Origin: Abelmoschus esculentus
Lineage: Eukaryota; Streptophyta; Magnoliopsida; Malvales; Malvaceae
NCBI GenBank assembly: GCA_035048815.1
Contig: JAUCBN010000035.1
Coordinates: 11,296,501-11,360,500 of the forward strand
Length of the DNA stretch: 64,000 bases
Reading direction: 5' to 3'
Shown: positions 1 to 11,642 of the stretch, piece by piece
Position numbering within the stretch: the first letter of the stretch is position 1
Layout of the letters: every line of letters begins with the position of its first letter
The notes under the pieces: generated by a model
Databases searched by the model: none
The model's input: the letters and a program-made list of their open reading frames with translations, nothing else
Told to the model about the DNA's origin: nothing
Made by a program: the position numbers and the translations under genes

Positions 1-235
1 ATTCACTTAAAAATATTCTTATAATAAGTATTCAAATAAAAATATTCAAATACTTATGATTTTTATTCGTATGTTTGAATAAAAATATTTATGAATTTTA
101 TTCGAATATCCGAATATTTAAAATTAAAATATTTGGATTTAAAAATATTTTAATGTTTTATTCTAATATCCGAATATTTTTATTTGAATATCTAAAATTT
201 TTTATTCGAATATTTAAAAGCACTAACTTTTCCTA
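1..235. repeat. AT-rich imperfect repeat
   Basis: Low-complexity DNA built from loose repeats of a motif like ATTCGAATATCCGAATATTT, with many short palindromes around TTCGAATA. No ORF. It may be the edge of an older repeat that starts outside the window. Confidence 0.5.
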
Positions 236-1047
236 AAAGTTAAACCTTAAATTCATATAAACCCTAAATTTAATAAATATAAAGAAACAATTATCCCAGA
301 CAATAAATGTATAGGAAATGTTAGTGCTTTGTATCAATAGATTGTGCTTGGCACAGTGGTTACCTGAATTGACTTCCTTCCCTAGAATTCGAGTTTGATT
401 ATGATGGTGAGCAAAGGTTTTGGTTTATATTTTTCTTCTTTAATTAGATGGTGACATGTGTCACCACCTAATTAAATAATTTTATTATATTAAAATTAGG
501 ATTAAATTAAAAAATATATGAATGACAGGGAGTAAATGTGTAATTATTCCATTTTATTTTTACTACCACATCATTAGGTCCGTTAGTTTTTAACGGTTGG
601 TAGCTATTTCCATACCATTTTAATAGTTCACCGATGTATTTGACACGTTTTAAATTATTGTGGTCATTTCGATACTAACCCCATAATATTGCGGCTATTC
701 GTGTAATTTACTCTTAAATTTTATTCTTTGTATGTATTATATATATATTAGTTGATCAATTACTATTTAATAGTATGAATGTTAATAAAGTCTATACTTG
801 CTTGAAAACAATATATTTTTTTGTGTCGAAAAAATCGACCATATACTTTTCTCATGTTCAAGTTTCGAAAACCTCTTGATGCAAAAATTTTTATGGGAGC
901 ATTTCCTAAAATGAATGAAAGCATGATATTTATTTCATGCGATTATTGGATTTGTTTCTTTCCTTAAAGTGAATGTAAACATGATAATTCACTATATGGT
1001 TAGTGAATAAAATTCAGTTTTGTGCTAGAGTATCACTGATGAGGATA
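236..1047. other. Non-coding AT-rich DNA, probably old repeat
   Basis: No ORF of interest. It contains the SINE-like segment listed separately. The part from about 700 onward is the left flank of solo LTR S1 and is continuous with 4508 onward once S1 and one copy of its duplication are taken out. That right-hand part holds gag and protease-like relics, so this stretch is probably the 5' part of the same decayed element. Confidence 0.4.
340..420 (+). mobile_element. Possible tRNA-derived SINE head
   Basis: Positions 349-359 read TGGCACAGTGG, which fits the Pol III A-box consensus TRGYNNARNGG at every position. About 37 bp further on, 386-396 read AATTCGAGTTT, a degenerate B box that keeps the TTCGA core. 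The order and spacing fit the head of a plant SINE. The 3' end and target duplications are not clear, so a chance match is possible. Confidence 0.3.
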
Positions 1048-1052
1048 TGTTA
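1048..1052. repeat. Target site duplication of S1, left copy
   Basis: TGTTA directly before the terminal TG of solo LTR S1, identical to 4508-4512. Confidence 0.9.
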
Positions 1053-1625
1053 TGTAACCCCCTTAGCCCGGCCTAGACAAAACCGACACTAATGGGTTAC
1101 ACGGGGAATATCAAACCAAACCCGCGAGGGTCCGATTCGATAAACAACCCTAAAACCGTTATATTTTTTAATTTTATCTTGCCTAGATGCGCAATCTTAT
1201 TCCTACGTGTCAAGGTCTCATACAAAGCATTATCGGTAACACATTAATTAAAAATAAACATCCGATTAAATACTAAAGTAGATTAAGGACTAAAACGTAA
1301 AACTTTTAAATTCAATTAGTAAATTAGAAATTCTTTCCATCAATGTTCAATTAAATACTCAAGTGTTCTTCACAGCAAATTTCAACTCAAACGGATCATT
1401 CTAACATCATCAATTTCATGTTTCTCTAATTTAGGGACCAAAATGTAAATCTTCCAAAATATAAGGACTTCATCCAAAATAGGTTAACCATCTTGAAATT
1501 AAATCAACTTTATACATGCATGCAGAATTTCAGCTCAAAATAACATCTGTAGGTACCCTAATCGAACAAAGCAAGATATTCGGGACTAAAATATAATTTC
1601 CAGCAACTTTCAATCCTTGGTAGTC

Positions 1626-1830
1626 AAAGGTTTCGAAACCTTCCCAGAGGTTTCGAAACTTTCTGTAAAAGGTTTCGAAACTTTCCTGGAAAATTTCGAA
1701 ACTTTTCGCGTCCAGTAGCTTCCAAGAATTGAAACTGCCCGCAAGGTTTCGAAACCTCCTGAAGGTTTTGAAACTATTTGAAAAAGGTTTCAGAACCTTC
1801 ACCCAAAGATTTTGAAACTTTAGGTCTGGA
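1626..1830. repeat. TTTCGAAA palindrome cluster in S1
   Basis: About ten copies of a palindromic motif close to AGGTTTCGAAACCT, spaced roughly 15-25 bp apart, inside the S1 LTR about 570-780 bp from its downstream (R/U5) end. Translation of the cluster gives Phe-Glu-Thr-Phe runs that imitate a protein. The same cluster is in the A1 5' LTR, but is absent from S2. Confidence 0.8.
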
Positions 1831-2534
1831 ACCAAAAGTTTCGTTACACTAAGTGTACACCAATTACTCAATACTCAACCATTAATTAGAACCACTAAAT
1901 GCATCAGTCCTAGGCATAATTAGCAACATATGGCATATAATCAACAACGTCACGAACATCAATCAAACTATAGGCATGCTCCCTAGAAAATGATTAACAT
2001 CATAACAATCATGCTAGTACATGCTTCAACAATTCAAACAATTCCAAAGTTCAACAATTAACAATCAAACCATAATGGTCTTATTACAACATAAACCAAG
2101 GCCTAAGTACACACTCCTCACATAGGTTGGGTTACACATTGTCTTGGCCAATTTATTTGCCAAAAATATACCAAATTCAAGTGATCTTTCCCCTTGGTTT
2201 CTTTGCCTCGAACGAAGCCCCAAGTGCCTTTATTTTTCTGCAAGGATGAAAAGAGAGCTTAAGCAAACATGCTTAGTGAGGAAGCTCTATACAAAATCAT
2301 CATTGCATCAATTTAAAACCATGATGAAACCATAATTTGCAATACATTGTCAAATCATGCATGCTAACATCTCATGCTCATACTCTTTAAACCATATGCA
2401 TCCTTGAGTTTACATAACCTTGTCAAAACAATTTATAAATGATGCACTATGTCTATTTCAAATTCATGTATGTATATTGGCATTCTAGTGACCACTTTAA
2501 TGTGAACCTTGAGTTCACCGAATACACGGATCCA

Positions 2535-2727
2535 TTGTAGAGACTATTGTCCCGTCATGACACGGAGTCACCATTGACATGACACGAAGTCACCATTGAC
2601 ATGACACTAAGTCACCATTAGCACTACCACGCACGATCAGACACATAGTCACCCTTGTTACGTGTAGGCGGCTCTACCACGCACGGTTGGACACAAAGTC
2701 ACCCTTGTTGCGTGTAGGCAATATTTT
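2535..2727. repeat. Tandem repeats inside S1 LTR
   Basis: Two tandem arrays side by side: about three copies of a 22-bp unit (like GACATGACACGAAGTCACCATT, written in two halves over 2560-2620) and two copies of a roughly 50-bp unit that starts near TACCACGCACG and ends at TTACGTGTAGGCG. Copy number and type differ between A-family LTRs in this window. Confidence 0.8.
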
Positions 2728-4507
2728 GTATTCTCAATTTTGTTTATAGTGCACTTAAGACAATCCTAATGACATGTCATCGTATTCGAATCTAAAATTA
2801 GTGTCACTAAGCCAATATCATAATCAAATGTGTATGATAACTTGCTGCTCATATTGCATGCATAATATGTTCAACAAATGAACCAAAAGCCATGACCAAA
2901 GGCACCACCATGTATAAGGCAATTAACCATATTGTATTCCAAATCATTTCTCATAATTTTCCATAATCATGGATGCTAAATAAGCTATGCATTTCAGCAA
3001 GTAATTCTCATGTATGCACCATTTCAAATCATGCTCATACATTTCCATAAATCTCATTGCATTACCAACATAATGCCTTTACCGAATATAGCCGAAACTC
3101 ATGTTGATATATCAAAAACATTTACTTTACTTACTCTTGAACTATGGAAAGTTTTCACACTCTTCCATAGTCCCCAAAACAGAACCGTACCAAACGCGAT
3201 TCGCTTAAAGTCCGAAAACACTCACCAACAAGCGAAACGAGTTTTCGTCGCTATCCGATGCTCACGCCAACGCACCAGCAATCAAGCACCTTCTTGTACC
3301 TCTTCTACAACATTAAAAACAAAGCATTCTCACATCATAACATGCTCAAACCAACAGCCATATCCGATCACCATTAAACCACCGAAAACTTAGCCGAAAA
3401 GACCCTAAACTAAGCCGAAAAGCATCCGAACAACATCAGCCCAAAACCTAATAAATATAACATCTAATTCACTTCAATTATGATCCAAAAACACATCCAA
3501 ACCATCCTTATATCTCCAGCAACATTAAAGCATCTAAAACAGCCCCTAAAACAATCGAAAAGCACCTTAAAACTACACCGATTGCATTATTCCGGGATTA
3601 AATTAATGTTCAATCAAATGAAGACTCAATTAATCATTTATTTAACATAAAAACATAATTGAATCCATCTAAATTCAGCATTAAATAAGATCCAAAAAGA
3701 TTTTACAAAAACTTTCACAAAAGCACTAGATCTAACATTGAAAACATAGAATTAAGTTTTTATTCAAAGATTAGCAAGCTAATACTTGGGAATTTCAATA
3801 AAGAACCTTAGAAAATAATAAAAATTCAGAAAATTACCTTCAAAATCTATTCACCAAAAAGATGTAATTTCCTCTTCTTGATTCCTTGCAATTTGATGTT
3901 GATTTGATGAAATTGATGCTTAGGTTTTGTAAAGGATGGAAAGATAATAAAGATGATGTAATCTTTGTTGAAAAAGATGTAAAAATCAGCAAGGAATTGA
4001 AGAGAAAAGATGAAGAGAAAATAGAGAGAAAATGAGAGAAAAAGATGAGAGAAAATGAGAAAAAAGTAGTTTTGAGAGAAAATGATTAAAATCTCTAATT
4101 AAAGTAATTAAAATACATTTTGGTGAATAAATCATTATTAAAAATTAGAAATGGGTTTATGGTCCTCTAAGGACTCTAAGTTTAGCTTGCTTTTCAATTT
4201 AGTCACTAAAACATCATATTTTCAGAAAATTACCAAATAGGTCTTCCAATTTTTCCAAAAATTACAAATTGGTCACTTATGCATAATTAAGCATAATTAA
4301 AAATCATTATAAAATTAAAATTACTTTCTTTTAATTTTGAAACACATTTTCAATATTTTAAACCATATTCCAAAATTATTATTTTTCCTAATTAAAAATA
4401 TCCTTATTTTATTTTCCCTAGAATAATGAACCGGAGAACCTGATTCTACCCGAATCGAATTCTCCTAACTAAGCCTAAACTAACAAACCCAAAAACAGGA
4501 TGTTACA

Positions 4508-4512
4508 TGTTA
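4508..4512. repeat. Target site duplication of S1, right copy
   Basis: TGTTA directly after the terminal CA of S1, matching 1048-1052. Confidence 0.9.
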
Positions 4513-4744
4513 TTAGAAAAACATACTCCACTTTTCACACTTCAATGTTGTGCTATAGACACAATACCGTGAAAAGGTTTAAATATCTAATAGTCTCTAC
4601 TTTATTCCTTGAATTGAATGTGATATTTTATAGCGTAAAGAATTAATGTCACATTAGTTATTATGGTCGCGATTGAAGTCATAAAATAGACACGGATAAG
4701 ATTATTCTTTTGAGAATGTTTATATCCACCAGAAGTGGGATTAT

Positions 4745-4858
4745 AAGGATGACAAGAATGATAAAGATTATATTATATCTTTATGTTATCAATGCGATGG
4801 TAAAAGCCATTGGTCTCATACTTGTCAAACGTCAAAGTATTACAGACTTTATCCATAA
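4745..4858 (+). pseudogene. gag: Relic of retroelement gag zinc knuckle
   Basis: An open stretch of about 37 codons encodes a CCHC zinc knuckle: Cys at codon 4784, Cys at 4793, His at 4808 and Cys at 4823, spacing CX2CX4HX4C, in the context CYQCDGKSHWSHTCQT. This resembles the plant gag knuckle usually written CYRCGxKGHWSRTCRTPK, which is known from low-activity plant LTR elements. A stop follows at 4856. No long ORF lies upstream, so this is a decayed fragment. It and the protease-like relic at 5184 are in the expected order for one element. Confidence 0.6.
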
Positions 4859-5183
4859 TCATGAATGATAAATGAAAGAAAATATAAATAGATTTTCTTT
4901 GTGGCAAAAATAATTATGGCATTGATGTTCCAAATTAATTGGATATTGTTAATTTTCTCATAACCCTTAAAGGAAATAATTAGCCATTTATTTTATTTTC
5001 CTTATAACATCTAAAGGTAATAACTAATCTTTTATTTAGTTTGTTTTATGTTAATTTATATTTATTTAGTATTTATTTATATTAATTTATTTTACATATT
5101 ATTTATTTACACATTATGTTAATTTATACTTCGATGAATATTATTACTTCCGAAATAAAATATACAATGAATTGTGGCTATTT
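4859..5183 (+). other. AT-rich spacer of the gag/protease relic
   Basis: Very AT-rich DNA, with runs such as TTATTTAGTATTTATTTATATT. It separates the zinc-knuckle relic from the ADSASTHTIL relic. No ORF seen. Confidence 0.4.
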
Positions 5184-5243
5184 ATGCCAGCAGACAGTGC
5201 AAGTACTCATACTATACTTGGTGAGGCTTTTGGAGTCCTATGA
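5184..5243 (+). pseudogene. Relic of retroelement protease-like motif
   Basis: A 19-codon stretch, starting at ATG 5184 and ending in TGA 5241-5243, encodes PADSASTHTILGE. This matches from memory the ADSxTTHTIL motif (aspartic-protease-like DSG site) that follows the CYRC...GHWSRTC knuckle in a widespread plant retroelement group, probably Ty1/copia-like. It is too short to function and is reported as a fossil of the element that S1 invaded. Confidence 0.5.
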
Positions 5244-5359
5244 GTTTGCAATGTAAGCATCCGCCTTTTTCCAACTTGTAGTATTTTATATGTCAATCCC
5301 ATGAGAATTGGTGTTATTTACGCAATTTATTGTTCCTATACAATATAAAATTAAAAGCA

Positions 5360-5445
5360 CTAATAATTGAGGTTCTATTATAACTAAGAAAACTAATTAA
5401 AGAAATAAAGATAAATGATTAAGAAATCAAGGATGGAGAAGTAGG
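5360..5445 (-). mobile_element. Short fragment of a B/C-type LTR
   Basis: About 80 bp, including AACTAATTAAAGAAATAAAG and ATGATTAAGAAATCAAGG, align closely with the reverse-oriented B1 5' LTR at 25865-25935. No boundaries or duplications are visible, so it is a truncated remnant. Confidence 0.55.
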
Positions 5446-5639
5446 CTTTGTTAGATTGCTTTCTAGTATGGAATCGGAATGTAATTGTTGCGTTCTTATA
5501 ATGCAATAGGTTTAAGTACCGTCCCGGCAGATCGTTGAAGGATCGCTTTAGCTGCCTTGGCGGTAAATCAATAATTCATAGTTTGATAGAGCGATAACTC
5601 CGCCAAAAGGCTATAGTTAGAACCTTTTTACTTAAGTTA
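5446..5639. other. Unassigned spacer
   Basis: No ORF or known repeat is recognised. It lies between the LTR fragment and the approximate start of the D LTR and may belong to D. Confidence 0.3.
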
Positions 5640-7358
5640 TTGAGTGTCTTTAAGTGCATGTAGGAGCACTTAGATGCATTTAGGATCATAACATTGCATG
5701 TAGTGGTTAGTTATGCCTTGACATTTATGGTGTGATAATAGGTGCTATTTTACGAGGAAGGTTATATTGTGGTTGATGTTGTACAGTTAAAGCAAAGACG
5801 AGAGAAAGGGAGATTTTTCATGACATTTGAAGGACAACGAAAGAAAAATGTCATGGCAAATATGGAGACATCTAGAGCTACAGAAAAAAGACAATAAGAT
5901 ATTTTGAGAGGAGTGCTAGTTGGTGCGAGGCTGGTTGTAACTACCTTGGAGGGGACCACTGTCACCATGTCAGAAATGTCATCACGTGAATAGGGGTGCA
6001 AAGGGAATTTCCCTTAAACCCTAAGGTTTTCACCCCCCATTTTATAAAGAGTGGTGACCTAATAAAGGAGCGACCTTTAACAAAAAAAGGAGAAACTTTT
6101 GGAGCTATTTTCGAGGCATAAAAGAGCAAAAAGCGACAGAGAAAGCTTCCTTTTTCTTCCTCAACCACCGCCCAAGGGGTCCCTCCATTGATAGAGCTTG
6201 AAGGGAGTGGCGTGCTAGGCACCCGAGAGGGCTAGCACACTAAAGCATCTCTATAATGGTCGAAGAAACCAGCGGTAGCATGCACCAAGGGTGTCTCCAA
6301 CCTTTCCATTTGCTTTATTTTATATATTGAGAGGTTATGTGGATGTTTATGGATGGTATTTTTTCTTAAACACTTTCACACCACCATGTTTAGTTTTATT
6401 TGGTGGATGCTTTTATGGATGATGTAACTCTTAACTTTTTATGAATAGTCTAGAATATTATGTTTTTTTTATTTGCTTTACTGATTTTGTATAATCATTT
6501 AAGCATTGTTAGAGGTATGAGAGTGTCATTTGTTTAGATGCACTCTAGGTGTTTGGAGAAACCTAGACATAGATCCTTAGTGTTCGAGAGAAACTAAGGA
6601 GGATCTACGTGAGCAATGAGTTCTAGACTGCAAATAGAGCCTAATTTGACCTTAGGTGCTCGAGAGAGACTTAAGTGAAGGTTTCATCGACTAAAATGAG
6701 TGTGCTTTGTCGATAGGATAAATGTCACTATTGAGACACATAGAAGATGTCATGGCATTTTAGACTGTTTGGTTCCTTTGACTCAAGAGAACGGAGCATA
6801 TTAGAAACCTTTGTTGAGTAAATAGACCATATAGTGTCTAGATGTTCATAAGAGTGAGATTAAAGAGTCCATAAGAACCCCCATCAGTCATTCCCAAGAG
6901 AGCTCATCAATCGAGGATTAATACATCATACAATTTACTTGTATTTTCACATTTTTCTTTTGCCTTGACATTTACAAAGTATTTTCTCTATTTACTTGTT
7001 TATTTGCAATTGCACTATCATAATCTTCACACATTGCTTCCATACATTTATCGTGCCATCATCACCCATTGCATTTTGCCTTGACATATTTTAGTTGCTT
7101 GCACTCTAAAATTGTCATAGCATTTCACCATTACACCTCCATCGTACATCTACACTATCTTTTATAATATTTCCATTTGATCATACCTCTGTCTTTATTT
7201 TCCTTTTAGTTAGTGACACCTTTTTGCCTTGACAAAATTGACTTACATTGTACCCTGATTCCCGTAGGAACGATACTCACTCACCCTTTATTACTTGCCT
7301 GACTTTGTATTCTTGCACATATTTTTGCCTAATTTATAGTAGCACAACGAAGACACCA
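5640..7358 (+). mobile_element. 5' LTR of element D (Athila-like)
   Basis: The right edge is well placed. The DNA at 7251-7290, with a CCCGTAGGAACGATACTCACTCA-like run, corresponds to the end of B/C LTRs, and it is followed at 7359 by AGTTTTTGGCATTGTTG, a decayed form of the leader and Asp-tRNA primer site of B and C. The left edge is a guess based on TTGAGTGTCTTTAAGTGC near 5640, which resembles the TGATGAGTGCC start of B. A TATA-like TTTATAAA lies at 6041-6048. ORFs on the minus strand at 5762-6222 have no coding features and lie inside the LTR. Confidence 0.5.
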
Positions 7359-7364
7359 AGTTTT

Positions 7365-7382
7365 TGGCATTGTTGTTGTAGA
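7365..7382 (+). other. Decayed primer binding site of element D
   Basis: TGGCATTGTTGTTGTAGA lies at the same place as the intact B site TGGCGCCGTTGCCGGGGA (complement of the 3' end of tRNA-Asp), with six differences. Confidence 0.5.
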
Positions 7383-7510
7383 TCTGATGAGCAAAGTTTA
7401 TTATTTTTATCTTGGTATTTTTGTTTTACTTTGTTCATTTTCTTAGTTCAGTTTTACATGTTATTTTCTTGTTTTATTTTTCCAGGGTTTTTCTCAGTGC
7501 ATGACAAGAA

Positions 7511-8209
7511 TGTCTACTAGCGGACCTCTCTACCTTATAGTGCTTGAAATTGAGTAATTTTTTCAACAAAGGAGACGTATTCAACATAGAGCTATGTATG
7601 GTGTTCCACATCAGTGTGTTCCAAACTCAGTTGTTTCTAATCAAGACACACCATAGATGCAAGATCTAGTAGTTCCAAATGTCACGGTAAATAGAATGTT
7701 GTTGCATCTCGACCAAAGGCTATTTAAGATCACTTAAATCCTATCTTGGATGATCTTAATCCTAGTATCGTTGCACCAGAAATTCAAGAAACTTACTTTA
7801 AACTCAAGTCTGTCATGTTCAATATGCTAAACTCTATAGGGCAATTTGGAGGTATGCCGCATGAAGACGCAAGGAAACATATTCGTTCTTTCTTGGAAGT
7901 TTATGACTCATTTAGAGAACAAGGAGTACATGAGGATGTGTTGAAGCTCAAACTATTTCCTTATTCTTTATGTGGTAGAGCAAGGGTATGGTTGAGTGGC
8001 GTACCATCCGGTTCGATGGAGTCATGGGCTAATCTTTACAAGAGCTTTTTTTGCGGTATAAATTACCGAATCTCAACACTCATCTTATAAATGATATTGC
8101 TTCTTTTTGATAAGGTGACGACGAGTCTATGTACAAATGTTAGGATCGTTACAAGGGATTGCTTCGAAAGTGTACTAATCATGTTTTCAAGGTTGGACTC
8201 AAGTTGTAG
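7511..8209 (+). pseudogene. gag: Truncated gag of element D
   Basis: The start MSTSGPLY at 7511 resembles MTRANPSGPLY at the start of B gag, but a stop follows within about 15 codons. The best open part is 7746-8090. It encodes DLNPSIVAPEIQETYF, MFNMLNSIGQFGG and LKLFPYSLCGRARVWLSG, which align to the gag core of B1, B3 and B4 (NLFPYSLRDRAKTWLNG-type block). After a stop at 8088-8090 homology continues out of frame to 8209, where the E LTR interrupts it. The rest of D is not seen in the window. It is a capsid-type Retrotrans_gag domain from an Athila-like element and is not functional. Confidence 0.75.
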
Positions 8210-10179
8210 TGTAACACCCCCCCAAAAAGGCTTAGATGTTATTAAAGTTAGATAAAGGGTTCAGTTGAATCGATCAAGCCAATTAGCCTGGACCGAGATT
8301 TAATTTTTTATAAATGGTTTTTAAAGGAAATAAAATATGGAAAAATACTCTAAAATTCTTATTTGGACTATATTTAAATTTTGTCAAACCAATTTTGTAA
8401 AATTACACTATGAACCTTAACATTTTGGAAAGTAGTGACTATTTTGTAAAAAATGTAAAACTAGATTGTTTTAGTGACTAAAATGTAATTGGGTGAAAAC
8501 TTAGAATCTTTAAGTGAATATTTATTCAATCTTTCTCATCTGATCTAACCTTCCAAAAATCAATTTTATAACTTCTTATCACCAATTAAGATTTAATTGA
8601 TGCATTTTTCTCATTTTTCACCAAAATCACGATTTAACATAACTTCCCATTTTCTCTCAACATCTCCCAATTTTCTTGGATTCCAATCAGGTTTTTCTTC
8701 AATTTTATCAAGTTAAATCATATCTTTTTGATTAAATTTCGTTCACATTAATTTCTCTTTGTTTCTCTTCAATTTTCTTATACTTTACAACTTATTTTTC
8801 ATGGATTTTACAATCGGAAGGAGGTTGGATCACGTTTGGAGGTAAGAAATATTCAAACCTCTGAACTTTGAGTTCTTTATTGAAATTCAAAAGTGTTTGA
8901 TCCATTACATTGAGTTCTTGATTTGTTTTATGGTTTTAATCGATGATTTTCAATTTTTATCGGTTAATTTTGATTGAATTGATGCAATCCCATAATAAGG
9001 TGATACCTGATGGTTTTCAATGGGTAAATCAATGAATTTTAATGTGTTTTAACATAAAATTAAAGGTTTTTAGATGGGTAAACCCGAATCTTAGGTTTTG
9101 GTGGAGTTAATTGGCTTAGATCTTCGACTTATTGCTTGTTTAGGTGGCTGAATGTTTGTTGTTGGTTTAGGATGGTTAAGCCATGGTTCTTGGACGTGTT
9201 TTGTTGCTAAGAAGTTGTAGTTTTCGTTGTCGAAGGGCTGGAGGTCGCTCGGATGAGTTTCAAATATATTTTTGGTTTTCTTAAGTGTAGTTTTTTGGGC
9301 TATTTGTTGGGAAAGTGTGAGTGGTTGATTGAATGCTTTAATATACATTAATACCTCTATTTTTCTGTGCTAAAATAGGGCAAGGTGTTGAGATAAGTGT
9401 TGGAAGTATTACGGAAATGGCGAGAATGTCGGTTGGCTTCGGCAAGCTAGTTTCGGATAAGTGATGAGTGGGCTGCCGTATCGGCAAGGTTTTACTTGTT
9501 TTATCAAAGGTTTAGGGGTGTAGGGATGGTGTGAAAAACTACCCTACACTCGGAAGTAAGTTAAATGTTTTGCTCTCTTAGTGGTTTCCATATCGCTACA
9601 TATTCGTCATGTTTTAGTCATGCTCTTATGTAGTTTTTGCATATGTGAATTATGTATGAGAAATGATAAGTGTTTTGTCTACAAAGTTGAGTTCATTGTT
9701 TTCCCATTGGTATCGGATATGTTTTAGAAATTGAACATTCCATGAGTTTTATTAATTTCTATGATTTTGATAATATATCCAATGATTTGGTAATGATGCA
9801 TTGGTTTTGATGCTATTGAAGAAAAAGTTTCCAATTCATGAATTGAGTTTGAAAATGATGCATGTGTGTTAGCTGCTTTGTATGCACGGTTTATAATAGT
9901 TTCCATGACTTTTAAAGCATGAGAATAATTTGGATTAAAGTATGGTTATTACCTTTTCCCCGAATAAAGTTGTTGAGCATGATTTAGGTTCACTTTGATG
10001 AACATATGTTGAGTGCATTGTAAAACAACAATCTTCCATGCATAATGAGAATGATATTGGCTTAGTGACACTATTTTAAGACCACGAATACAAATGACAT
10101 GTCATTAGGATTAAGTGCACTTTAATATTGAATTATGTTGTGTTGCCTACACATATACAAGGGTGACTTTGTGTCCGAC
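8210..10179 (+). mobile_element. Left part of an LTR, element E (divergent relative of A)
   Basis: It begins TGTAACACCCC, like the A-family LTR start. It then follows the A LTR block by block but with many differences: a TTTAGTGACTAAAATG block, GTGTGAAAAACTACCCTACACTC at 9531-9553 against the A run GTGTGAAAACCTTCC, and GATATTGGCTTAGTGACACT at 10057 followed by ATGACATGTCATTAGGATT. It stops at 10179, where the C array starts, at the tandem-repeat block (ACAAGGGTGACTTTGTGTCC). The remaining 3' third of the LTR is not in the window. The 5 bp before it, TGTAG, should be its target duplication. Confidence 0.75.
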
Positions 10180-11618
10180 TGATAAGTTCTCAAAAGTCCT
10201 ATTTTTCATACCATTCTCTAACATGATTATTGCTAGTAAAGAACAAATTTAATGGCAATAATGAATATTTCTAGTCATTTGATGGTTTTCTTTCTTAACA
10301 CAGGAAACTGCATCATAGGAATTGCTAATCAAGAAGATGGATGCTGGAAGCTGAAGCTAAAATGCAGATAAGCACTCGCTTCGGCAGCACTTTAATGTCT
10401 CGGCAACACTTTGATACCCCGGCAGCAGTTTACTGCCTCGAAAGCAATTTACTGCCTCGGCAGCACTTTAATGCCCCGACAGCACATTGACACCGCGACA
10501 GCACTTAGGCCACGACAACACCCGAAAAGGCAAATGTCAATATGATAGTCGATTTGAAGAGAAAAATAAGGAGAACGTTTTAAGATAAGCGATATAGAAA
10601 TCAGAGTTTGGAAACACAAAAAAAGACAATGTCAAAGGCCACGTGGGAAAAGAATCCTAATGGGAATAAATTAGGAAATAAAATAAAGATCTTTTACTTA
10701 TGTACTTGTGTTTTACTCCAAGTTGTATTCCTACTTAGGAAAGGTTTATAGTAGGTCAAGCCTATTTAAACCATAGCATATATAGAGAGGAGGATATCTT
10801 GAAATCAAGTGTTTAAAGAAAACCCTAAACTCTTCCACCATCCTCTAGGGTTTAGGTAAAGGTTGTCGAGTATTTATGAGAAGAGATTGTACTTTGTTTC
10901 TTGTTTCAATGCAATAAAATATCAAAGTTTCTTTACTCTTTGCCATTCTTTGTTCTTGCATCCAAACCCAGGAGAGAAGTTTGTAAGTAATCTATTTGTC
11001 TAGACTCGAGAGAGTTAGAATAACGAAAGGATTAAGTGCGATTTTCGACTTGGTTGGAGGATACTAACTCGGCCTAGGAATAGGTTAGAGTTTCAGTGGC
11101 TAAAAGAAGTGTGAGATTGGTTGTTCGTTATAATTATATAACGCCGGGAGGTATCTTCAAGGATTGACCTTCAACAGTGTTTTGACTTACAGATAATCGG
11201 AGCCATTCAAGGACACTTTGCCGAACTTTGGAAAATCTGCCCAAGAGTAAGGGATTGCCGCGAAAGAGAACACTACCGCTGTCAAGGCAGTAATCTGCAG
11301 TACTGCCGAGGTAGTGGAGTGCGATTGCATTGGACAGAAACAAATCAATTGAATCCACGACACAACACAACTGGATCCTGCCCCACTATTTCCTTCCTTG
11401 ATTTCTTGATCATTTATCTTTATTACGTTAATTAGTTTTCTTAATTATAATACAAACCTAATAATCTGTGTCTTTTGTTTTATTATAGAGAGAGAAGAGT
11501 AAAGGTTGTATATTAAGTACGCCAATCCCTGTGGAGACGATCCTCGATAATGCTTATCACTTTATTACTTGACGACGTATATACTTGCACTCTAATTGTG
11601 CACTATTTATATGCATCA
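10180..11618 (+). mobile_element. C array, LTR 1
   Basis: A 1,439-bp LTR from TGATAAGTTCT to ATGCATCA, followed directly by the leader AGTTTTTGACGC. It is about 70 bp shorter than LTRs 2 and 3 because the stretch between TCATTT and GCATTTGATGG is missing near 10281, a deletion between short matching words. It contains a GC-rich minisatellite at 10375-10510. The polyadenylation-like AATAAA lies at 10913-10918. The left flank CCGAC (10175-10179) should be the target duplication, but its partner is not in the window. Confidence 0.88.
10375..10512. repeat. GC-rich minisatellite in C LTR 1
   Basis: About seven imperfect units of 17-20 bp like YCGGCAGCACTTTAATGCC in tandem. Related arrays are at 13660-13790 and 17020-17170 in LTRs 2 and 3. 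Confidence 0.75.
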
Positions 11619-11624
11619 AGTTTT

Positions 11625-11642
11625 TGACGCTATTGTCGGGGA
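11625..11642 (+). other. Primer binding site, C unit 1 (tRNA-Asp type)
   Basis: TGACGCTATTGTCGGGGA, seven bases after the LTR end, is a slightly decayed form of TGGCGCCGTTGCCGGGGA, which complements the 3' end of plant tRNA-Asp. Confidence 0.7.

Larger units (their letters stand above)
1053..4507 (-). mobile_element. Solo LTR S1, family A (Tekay/Del-type gypsy)
   Basis: A 3,455-bp LTR in reverse orientation. Its left edge is the reverse complement of the A LTR end (GGGCTAAGGGGGTTACA) and its right edge is the reverse complement of the LTR start (TGTAACATCC). It begins TG, ends CA, and is flanked by TGTTA on both sides. No internal region, primer site or coding sequence remains, so it is a solo LTR, the usual product of recombination between the two LTRs of one element. 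It shares all sub-blocks with the A3 LTRs: a purine/pyrimidine-rich start, a block of tandem repeats and a TTTCGAAA cluster. ORFs inside it are repeat translations, not genes. Confidence 0.93.

Noticed and set aside
1626..1830. Heat-shock elements in the TTTCGAAA cluster
   Set aside because: Plant heat-shock elements need nGAAnnTTCn units with a two-base spacer; here TTC and GAA touch, so the match is not convincing.
1530..1871. 113-residue minus-strand ORF with repeated Phe-Glu-Thr-Phe (and the plus-strand partner at 30243-30515)
   Set aside because: It is the translation of the palindromic TTTCGAAA cluster inside A-family LTRs; the two partners read in opposite LTR contexts and no protein family is recognisable.
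5762..6222. Two overlapping minus-strand ORFs of 79 and 86 residues
   Set aside because: They lie in the probable D LTR, overlap each other in different frames and show no known domain or homologue in other LTRs.
7248..7520. 90-residue Cys/Phe-rich ORF
   Set aside because: It runs across the LTR end, the decayed primer site and the leader of D, so it cannot be a real gene.
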